64,000 bases of DNA, taken from positions 1,674,001 through 1,738,000 of the forward strand of contig OY820613.1 in NCBI GenBank assembly GCA_963681975.1, in the 5' to 3' direction. The position numbers and the translations under genes are program-made. This document shows positions 58,659 through 64,000 of the stretch, in pieces; within the stretch, counting starts at the first letter, position 1, and every line of letters starts with the position of its first letter. The notes below the pieces were generated by a model. That model made no database searches. It had not been told where the DNA came from and saw only the letters and a program-made list of their open reading frames with translations. This DNA comes from JANELJ01 sp024511395 (GTDB lineage: Bacteria; Pseudomonadota; Gammaproteobacteria; GRL18).

Positions 58659-61598
58659 GTGCCCTTTACCCAGAACCACGGTTACAAGCCAGGACTTGCC
58701 GCTGACTTTAATGCCCACTTTGCTATTGACGCCAAATATTTCTGGGAATTCCTGGAAAAAACACAGGCTGAAGAACTCGAAAAGTTACAAAAGACAGGTG
58801 CTGACTGGCAACGAAAAATACTGGAACGTTTTGACCGCCTGATAAAAAAGTATGGCTTATTGCATTTGCTAAAAAAGGGATTGAATGTCGATGATGCCTA
58901 CTTAACCCTGATTTACCCGGCACCGCTGGCAAGCAGTTCCGAACAGGTTAAACAGAACTTTGCCGATAACATCTTCAGCAGCACAAGGCAGGTACGCTAT
59001 TCCCTTGCCAATACGCTCGAAGAAATCGACATGGTCTTGTTCATCAACGGCCTGCCCTTTGCCACGCTGGAACTGAAAAACCCCTGGACGGGACAAACGG
59101 CCCGCTACCACGGCCAGAAACAGTATCGCCATGATCGGGATACCAGCCAGCCCTTGCTGCAATTTGGCCGCTGCCTGGTACACATGGCCGTGGATACCGA
59201 TGAAGTGTACATGACCACCAGGCTGGCAGGGAAAAGCACCTTCTTCTTACCGTTCAACAAAGGCTATCAGTTTGGCGCAGGCAACCCGCCGAATCCGGAC
59301 GGCCATAAAACGGCCTATCTGTGGCAAGAGGTGTTCAGCAAAGAAAGTATCGCCAATATCATCCAGCACTTTGTGCGTCTGGATGGTAGCAGCAAGGATC
59401 CACTCAACAAGCGCACGTTATTCTTTCCACGTTATCACCAGATGGACGTAGTTCGTGGACTGGTCGCCCATGCCAGTGAACAAGGCGTGGGGCATACCTA
59501 TCTGATTCAGCACTCGGCTGGATCAGGAAAGTCCAACTCCATCACCTGGGCGGCCTATCAATTGATTGAGACCTACCCGGCAAGCAGCACGATCCCCGGT
59601 GCAAAAAGCCTGGAACAACCCTTGTTTGATTCTGTCATTGTCGTCACTGACCGGCGCCTGCTGGATAAACAACTGAGGGAGAATATTAAGGAATTTTCAG
59701 AGGTTAAGAACATCATTGCCCCAGCCTTCAAGTCATCTGAACTGAAAACCGCGCTGGAGCAAGGTAAAAAGATCATTATCACCACGATACAGAAGTTTCC
59801 GTTTATCATTGATGGAATTGCCGATCTGAGCGACAAGCGCTTTGCAGTGATTATTGATGAAGCACACAGTTCCCAGAGCGGCACCGCCCATGACAACATG
59901 AATCGGGCGATGGGCCGCTCGATAACTAAAAACGGCGATGTCGACGACGACACTCTGGATGCCCAGGATAAAATCCTGCAAGCCATGAAATCTCGCAAGA
60001 TGAGAGGCAATGCTTCTTATTTTGCTTTCACTGCCACACCGAAAAATACCACACTGGAAAAGTTTGGCACAAAACAGCCGGATGGCAGCTTCAAGCCTTT
60101 TCACCTCTATTCGATGAAACAGGCGATTGAAGAAGGCTTCATTCTGGATGTACTCGCCAACTACACGACGTATAAAAGCTATTACGAGATCCAGAAATCC
60201 ATCGAGGAAAACCCGCTATTCGACAGCAAAAAAGCGCAAAAGAAACTACGTGCTTACGTGGAAACCCATCAGCAGACCATTAATATTAAGGCTGAGATCA
60301 TCCTTGATCACTTCATACCTCAGGTTGTCAACAGCAAAAAACTAAAAGGCAAAGCCAAAGGCATGGTGGTTACCCAGAACATTGAAACGGCTATTCGCTA
60401 CTATAAGACCATTACACGCATATTGGATGAAATGGGTCATCCATTTAAGGCGCTCATTGCTTTCTCTGGCAACAAGGAAGTAGACGGAATCGAGTATACC
60501 GAAGCACAGATGAATGGCTTTGCTGAAAACGATACGCGTGATTACTTCGATAAAAACGATTATCGGTTACTGGTTGTGGCTAACAAATATCTGACGGGCT
60601 TTGATCAACCAAAACTCTGTGCGATGTATGTTGATAAGAAGTTGCAAGGTGTATTGGCCGTTCAGGCACTTTCACGTTTGAATCGTGCAGCGCCTAAATT
60701 GAGCAAAAAGACTGAAGACCTGTTCATTCTTGATTTCTTTAACTCGATTGACGACATAAAGGCCGCGTTTGATCCTTTTTACACTGCAACCAGCTTATCT
60801 GAGGCAACAGACGTTAATGTATTACACGAGCTGAAAGATGTCATGGATGATGTAGGGGTATACAAATGGCACGAAGTAGAACACTTTGTAGAACTGTACT
60901 TCAGTAACGCAGATGCGGGGCAGCTTAGCCCATTAATTGATACTGCTGCAGCCAGATTTAATGTTGACCTGGAACTTGAGGAGGAAGACAAAGCCGACTT
61001 CAAGATCAAAGCAAAGCAGTTTGTGAAGATTTATGGGCAAATGGCGTCAATCATGCCCTATGAAATTGTCGCGTGGGAAAAGCTGTTCTGGTTCCTTAAA
61101 TTTCTTATCCCAAAACTGAAAATAAAAGATCCAGATTCAGATAAAATTGACGAATTACTGGAATCGGTGGATTTATCCTCCTACGGCCTTGAGCGGGTAA
61201 AGCTTAATCATAGTATTGGGTTGGATGATAGCGAGACAGAAGTTGACCCACAGAACCCTAATCCTCGTGGCGCCCATGGTGGGGATGATGATCACGACTT
61301 GCTGGATGAGATTATCCGTAATTTCAATGAACGCTGGTTCCAGGGCTGGAGCGCCACCCCGGAAGAACAGCACATAAAATTCATTAATATTGCCGACAGC
61401 ATTAAAGCGCATCCCGACTTCGAGGAAAAATACAAGAATAACCAGGACACTCATAATCGCGAGCTGGCTTTCGAGAAGATATTTGAAGAGGTGATGCTAA
61501 AGAACAGGCGTAATGAACTGGACCTGTATAAGCTATTGTCAACCGATGCGGCGTTTAAGGCTGCCATGCAGCAAAGTCTGCGACAGCTAATTTCTTGA
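58659..61598 (+). CDS. hsdR: type I restriction enzyme subunit HsdR
   Basis: At least 979 codons. Endonuclease motif: IDMVLFINGLPFATLELK (D124, E138, K140). Motor motifs: HSAGSGKSNS (Walker A, about 286-294), VIIDEAHSS, FAFTATPK and a motif VI region around NRAAPKLSKKT. It translocates and cuts DNA and needs HsdM/HsdS, which are missing or truncated here. The start is uncertain. GTG 58659 is used; the frame is open back to 58632 with no ATG, and homologues have about 30 more N-terminal residues, so the 5' end may be damaged. Confidence 0.9.
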   Translation: MPFTQNHGYKPGLAADFNAHFAIDAKYFWEFLEKTQAEELEKLQKTGADWQRKILERFDRLIKKYGLLHLLKKGLNVDDAYLTLIYPAPLASSSEQVKQNFADNIFSSTRQVRYSLANTLEEIDMVLFINGLPFATLELKNPWTGQTARYHGQKQYRHDRDTSQPLLQFGRCLVHMAVDTDEVYMTTRLAGKSTFFLPFNKGYQFGAGNPPNPDGHKTAYLWQEVFSKESIANIIQHFVRLDGSSKDPLNKRTLFFPRYHQMDVVRGLVAHASEQGVGHTYLIQHSAGSGKSNSITWAAYQLIETYPASSTIPGAKSLEQPLFDSVIVVTDRRLLDKQLRENIKEFSEVKNIIAPAFKSSELKTALEQGKKIIITTIQKFPFIIDGIADLSDKRFAVIIDEAHSSQSGTAHDNMNRAMGRSITKNGDVDDDTLDAQDKILQAMKSRKMRGNASYFAFTATPKNTTLEKFGTKQPDGSFKPFHLYSMKQAIEEGFILDVLANYTTYKSYYEIQKSIEENPLFDSKKAQKKLRAYVETHQQTINIKAEIILDHFIPQVVNSKKLKGKAKGMVVTQNIETAIRYYKTITRILDEMGHPFKALIAFSGNKEVDGIEYTEAQMNGFAENDTRDYFDKNDYRLLVVANKYLTGFDQPKLCAMYVDKKLQGVLAVQALSRLNRAAPKLSKKTEDLFILDFFNSIDDIKAAFDPFYTATSLSEATDVNVLHELKDVMDDVGVYKWHEVEHFVELYFSNADAGQLSPLIDTAAARFNVDLELEEEDKADFKIKAKQFVKIYGQMASIMPYEIVAWEKLFWFLKFLIPKLKIKDPDSDKIDELLESVDLSSYGLERVKLNHSIGLDDSETEVDPQNPNPRGAHGGDDDHDLLDEIIRNFNERWFQGWSATPEEQHIKFINIADSIKAHPDFEEKYKNNQDTHNRELAFEKIFEEVMLKNRRNELDLYKLLSTDAAFKAAMQQSLRQLIS

Positions 61599-61640
61599 TT
61601 GCGAAGGAGGAAAAATATTTTGCCGAATAAAGCCTTAAAT
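61599..61640 (+). other. possible start of a further operon gene cut by IS481
   Basis: A strong ribosome site AAGGAGGA is followed by TTG CCG AAT AAA GCC and then the IS481 border. This suggests another gene once followed hsdR. Only five or six codons remain. Confidence 0.35.
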
Positions 61641-62839
61641 TGTAGTAGTTCAGACCTGATCTGACAGTCGGCTTGACTTAGTGAGAGTTTCCCGTTTTGA
61701 TTAAAGGTGTCGAATCTTTATGACAAAACAAAAGGAGACTCTCATGTTTCATACTAACAATCCTATCATCAAACATAAAGCCGGTTTATTAAATTTAGCC
61801 GAAGAATTAGGAAATGTGTCCAAAGCCTGCCAGGTTATGGGCGTATCAAGAGATACTTTTTACCGATATCAGGAACTGGTGGATGAAGGCGGCCTGGAAG
61901 CACTGATCTCAAAAAGCCGAAGAACACCTAATTTGAAAAATCGTGTTGATCTGGATACTGAAAAGAAGGTCTGCGAATATGCCATTGAATTTCCCGCACA
62001 TGGCCAGGCCAGAACCAGTAATGAATTGAGAAAAAGAGGCATTTTTGTATCCGGAAGTGGTGTACGCTCTATCTGGCTACGCAATAACCTGGAAAACTTT
62101 AAAAAGCGCCTTAAGGCTCTGGAAGATAAGGTAGCCCAGGAAGGCATTATACTCAGCGATGAGCAGGTGGCCGCCCTGGAGAAGAAAAAACAGGATGATG
62201 AAGCTTGTGGTGAAATTGAAACGGCTCACCCCGGTTATCCGGGTTCTCAGGACACCTTTTATGTCGGTACATTAAAAGGCGTGGGTCGTATCTATCAGCA
62301 AACCTTTGTGGATACCTATAGTAAAGTCGCTTTTGCCAGGCTTTACACAACAAAAACGCCTGTTACAGCAGCCGATATGCTCAATGATAAAGTCCTGCCA
62401 TTCTTTGCAGAGCAGGAGCTCCCTTTATTAAGAATTTTAACTGACCGGGGAACAGAATACTGTGGCCGTGTGGAGCACCATGATTATCAGCTTTATCTGG
62501 CCATTAATGATATTGACCATACAAAGACCAAAGCGCGTTCACCTCAGACCAATGGAATATGTGAGCGATTTCATAAAACCATATTACAGGAATTTTATCA
62601 GGTCACATTCAGAAAAAAACTGTATTCTTCCATGGAAGAATTACAAAAAGATCTGGACGAATGGATCAGATATTATAATAATGAACGTACCCATCAGGGA
62701 AAAATGTGTTGTGGAAGAACACCCATGGATACATTAACTGATGGGAAATCAGTCCGGGCTGAAAAAAATTTAGCTCAGGTTTAATCTGACAGACACCTTC
62801 AAAACGGGAGGACTGTCAGATCAGGTCTGAACTACTACA
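61641..62839 (+). mobile_element. IS481 family element, copy 2 (intact)
   Basis: 1199 bp, ends TGTAGTAGTTCAGACC… with the inverted partner at 62839. Same orientation as copy 1. The two enclose the hsdS tail, DUF3800, possible nuclease and hsdR genes (55974-62839), a composite-transposon-like arrangement. No clear target duplication at the outer borders. Confidence 0.88.
61720..62784 (+). CDS. IS481 family transposase
   Basis: 354 codons, or fewer from the internal ATG at 61744, which has AGGAGACTCTC upstream. An N-terminal HTH (VSKACQVMGVSRDTFYRY) and a DDE core: FVDTYSKVAFARL, ILTDRGTEYCG, TNGICERFHKTILQEF. The frame is intact, unlike copy 1, so this copy could mobilise both. Confidence 0.93.
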   Translation: MTKQKETLMFHTNNPIIKHKAGLLNLAEELGNVSKACQVMGVSRDTFYRYQELVDEGGLEALISKSRRTPNLKNRVDLDTEKKVCEYAIEFPAHGQARTSNELRKRGIFVSGSGVRSIWLRNNLENFKKRLKALEDKVAQEGIILSDEQVAALEKKKQDDEACGEIETAHPGYPGSQDTFYVGTLKGVGRIYQQTFVDTYSKVAFARLYTTKTPVTAADMLNDKVLPFFAEQELPLLRILTDRGTEYCGRVEHHDYQLYLAINDIDHTKTKARSPQTNGICERFHKTILQEFYQVTFRKKLYSSMEELQKDLDEWIRYYNNERTHQGKMCCGRTPMDTLTDGKSVRAEKNLAQV

Positions 62840-62841
62840 AT

Positions 62842-62991
62842 TTATCACAACAAGCTTTTTCTGAATTAATTCGCACGCCTGTTGCTACTTTACGTGACTG
62901 GGAACAAGGACGTTATTCACCTCCTGGAGTAATGCTAAAACTTGCTGAAATTGCTCTTCATCATCCAGAAATATTCAAAGATGTAGCATAA
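62842..62991 (+). pseudogene. XRE/HigA-like antitoxin, C-terminal fragment
   Basis: The frame after the IS481 end reads LSQQAFSELIRTPVATLRDW EQGRYSPPGVML…, the second half of a helix-turn-helix typical of HigA/XRE antitoxins (…LRDWEQGRxxP…), and stops at TAA 62989-62991. The first half was removed by IS481. It is followed by an attC-like site, so it may be a former integron cassette gene. Confidence 0.65.
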
Positions 62992-63012
62992 ATCAAACTT
63001 GCTTTCTTGGAT

Positions 63013-63084
63013 GCATAACGACCAAGCTGTGCGGCGCAAACGAAGCGAAGCGTAGTTTGTGTCCGAACGAGCGCATTGTTATGC
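63013..63084. other. attC-like integron recombination site
   Basis: GCATAAC (63013-63019) and its reverse complement GTTATGC (63078-63084) bracket 58 bp that contain a second, central imperfect dyad (CAAAC…GTTTG with GAAGCGAAGC between). Length (72 bp), outer R-box-like core AAC/GTT and inner dyad fit attC sites of gene cassettes. It lies 21 bp after an antitoxin-like stop codon, as in cassette arrays. Confidence 0.5.
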
Positions 63085-63087
63085 GAT

Positions 63088-63320
63088 TTATTCTTTCTTA
63101 AATGCATTGCCAGCGGTTTCAAAAAGCCCTTTCATACTTTCGATTACATCTGATTTTGTTTCTGTTTGTTTCACTTTGTTAATTGGAGAGGCAAATATTA
63201 CATTTGATGCGCCAGAAACGATTTGATCTTTTACATTGTCATCTTTTGCTAAATCACCATAGTTCGGCAATGAGGACGCAACAGCTGATTTATGTGCATA
63301 TTCCTCTTCTAAATAGCTGA
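63088..63320 (-). pseudogene. C-terminal fragment of an unknown protein, truncated at its 5' side
   Basis: On the minus strand the frame is open from about 63320 (RISYLEEEYAHKSAVASSLP…) to TAA at 63088, ending SMKGLFETAGNAFKKE. It has a helical, Lys-rich character and no membrane segment. The upstream part runs into IS3 sequence, so no authentic start is visible. I do not recognise a family. It may belong to a neighbouring cassette, because its stop lies 4 bp from the attC-like site. Confidence 0.45.
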
Positions 63321-63376
63321 TCCTAAAAGGTGTCCACCCTATAACCTTTTCTGTTGAATTTCAGAACCAGGAAACG

Positions 63377-63682
63377 GTGTTCTGGTCTAATGGAACCGGA
63401 CACTTTAATAAGAGATATAGAAAGTTACTGAGTTATTATGGAATATGGGCCAGCATGGGGGATGTAGGCGCTTGTTGGGATAATGTTGTGGTTGAACGTT
63501 TTTTTGGTAGTCTTAAGCATGATTGGATATTCAAAATTGCTCAGCCAACTCGTGAGCATATGAAGAAAGATGTTGCAGCTTACATGAGGTATTACAACCT
63601 GGAAAGGCTACATTCAGCAAATGGTGAACAGTCACCAATTAACTATGAAAATTCTCTAAAAAAAGTATCCGGTTGGACTTGA
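63377..63682 (+). pseudogene. IS3 family transposase OrfB, C-terminal fragment
   Basis: About 100 codons with YRKLLSYYGIWASMGDVGAC and WDNVVVERFFGSLKHDWIF, where the last catalytic Glu of the DDE triad sits, then RYYNLERLHSANGEQSPINY. Typical of IS3 OrfB C-termini. The N-terminal part, the first two Asp residues and OrfA are missing, so it is inactive. Confidence 0.85.
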
Positions 63683-63689
63683 CCAGTAC

Positions 63690-64000
63690 AGTTTATGGAG
63701 GGTGTAAAAATAACTGTGTAAACGCTCATTGCGGTGGTTTAAGTCAGCAGTGGTAAAATGAATAAACCTGAAATACCACCTCCATAGTGAACAGCCTACC
63801 TTCCAAAGTCAGGCTATCAAGGAGCTTCCTTTCAGGACTCCTCCTTGACACCCTGCCTTTTCCAGGTATTTGCTCACCATGGGGGCGGAATTTATCTTCG
63901 ACTGAAGTCGACATTATTAACCCCCTGCCGGTCTGAACCATCTTTTGTTACCCTATAACAAGGAATACAGCGATGAGTAAGACAATGAACAAAGACAGGT
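63690..64000 (+). mobile_element. IS256-like element, left end (continues past the window)
   Basis: After the IS3 remnant, GGAGGGTGTAAAAATAACTG resembles an IS256-type terminal repeat. About 280 bp later a start codon opens MSKTMNKDR…, the usual beginning of IS256 transposases. The body lies outside the window. The non-coding stretch between holds no other gene that I can support. Confidence 0.5.
63973..64000 (+). CDS. IS256-like transposase, first codons only
   Basis: ATG 63973 after AACAAGGAATACAGCG, giving MSKTMNKDR before the window ends. The start matches IS256-type transposases from memory, and a C-terminal remnant of such a protein is present at 9804-9904. Too short to judge integrity. 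Confidence 0.45.

Noticed and set aside
63744..63941. 65-codon minus-strand ORF near the right edge
   Set aside because: It lies in the leader region of the IS256-like element, antisense, with no motif or ribosome site.
1..64000. tRNA or rRNA genes, integrase and attL/attR of the ICE
   Set aside because: I looked for cloverleaf-like ends, rRNA-like stretches and tyrosine-recombinase motifs and saw none; the ICE ends must lie outside the window.

Overview
The window carries a long, continuous piece of the conserved core of an SXT/R391-type integrative and conjugative element (ICE), or of the closely related IncA/C-type conjugation system, in a gammaproteobacterium. Nearly all core genes lie on the minus strand. 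Read in that direction the order is traI-traD-(small conserved gene)-DUF4400 gene-traL-E-K-B-V-A-dsbC-traC-trbI-S26 peptidase-trbC/W fusion-traU-traN, then a recombination module (small membrane gene-ssb-bet-small membrane gene-exo-cobS-WGR gene-DUF3150 gene-vWA gene-radC-Toprim gene), then traF-traH-traG. This is the SXT layout. The cargo sits where SXT-type hotspots are known: a DUF4400/traL gap, a traA/dsbC gap (AbiE toxin-antitoxin pair), a traN/recombination-module gap (uracil-glycosylase-like protein), and the sequence upstream of traI. The host cannot be named from sequence alone. The mix of IS5-, IS21-, IS30-, IS66-, IS256-, IS481- and IS3-type elements suggests an IS-rich aquatic or host-associated gammaproteobacterium.

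Left flank (1-13390), beyond traG: a type III restriction-modification operon (mod, an AAA ATPase, a DUF4276 TOPRIM-like protein, a 57-codon ORF and res) that IS elements have taken apart. An IS5-like element with a clean 7-bp target duplication splits res. IS30 cuts mod, whose 5' half is gone. A broken RloC/PrrC-like ATPase gene, and fragments of IS66, IS21, IS256, a second IS5-like copy and a gamma-glutamylcyclotransferase gene, fill the rest. An intact IS21 element adjoins the truncated gene that faces traG.

Core (13391-54823): the transfer genes look intact. The exception is ssb, where a 1-nt deletion truncates the frame; repairing it restores a 139-codon gene. Ten genes of the recombination module are each preceded by a two-hairpin leader. 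In nine, the downstream hairpin pairs the Shine-Dalgarno GGAG with an upstream CUCC; the tenth, in front of the Toprim gene, looks like an attenuator. This repeated architecture is the most unusual signal I found in the window.

Right flank (54941-64000): an E2-like (UBC-fold) protein gene followed upstream by the C-terminal part of what looks like a CD-NTase, i.e. the remains of a CBASS-like anti-phage operon cut by an IS481 element. Next come an hsdS tail, DUF3800, a small possible nuclease and a full-length type I hsdR, bracketed by two directly repeated IS481 copies (one frameshifted). Then an antitoxin-like fragment followed by an attC-like integron recombination site, an IS3 fragment, and the beginning of an IS256-like element. 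The window therefore reads as a conjugation machine whose cargo slots were filled with anti-phage systems, several of them later broken by transposition.
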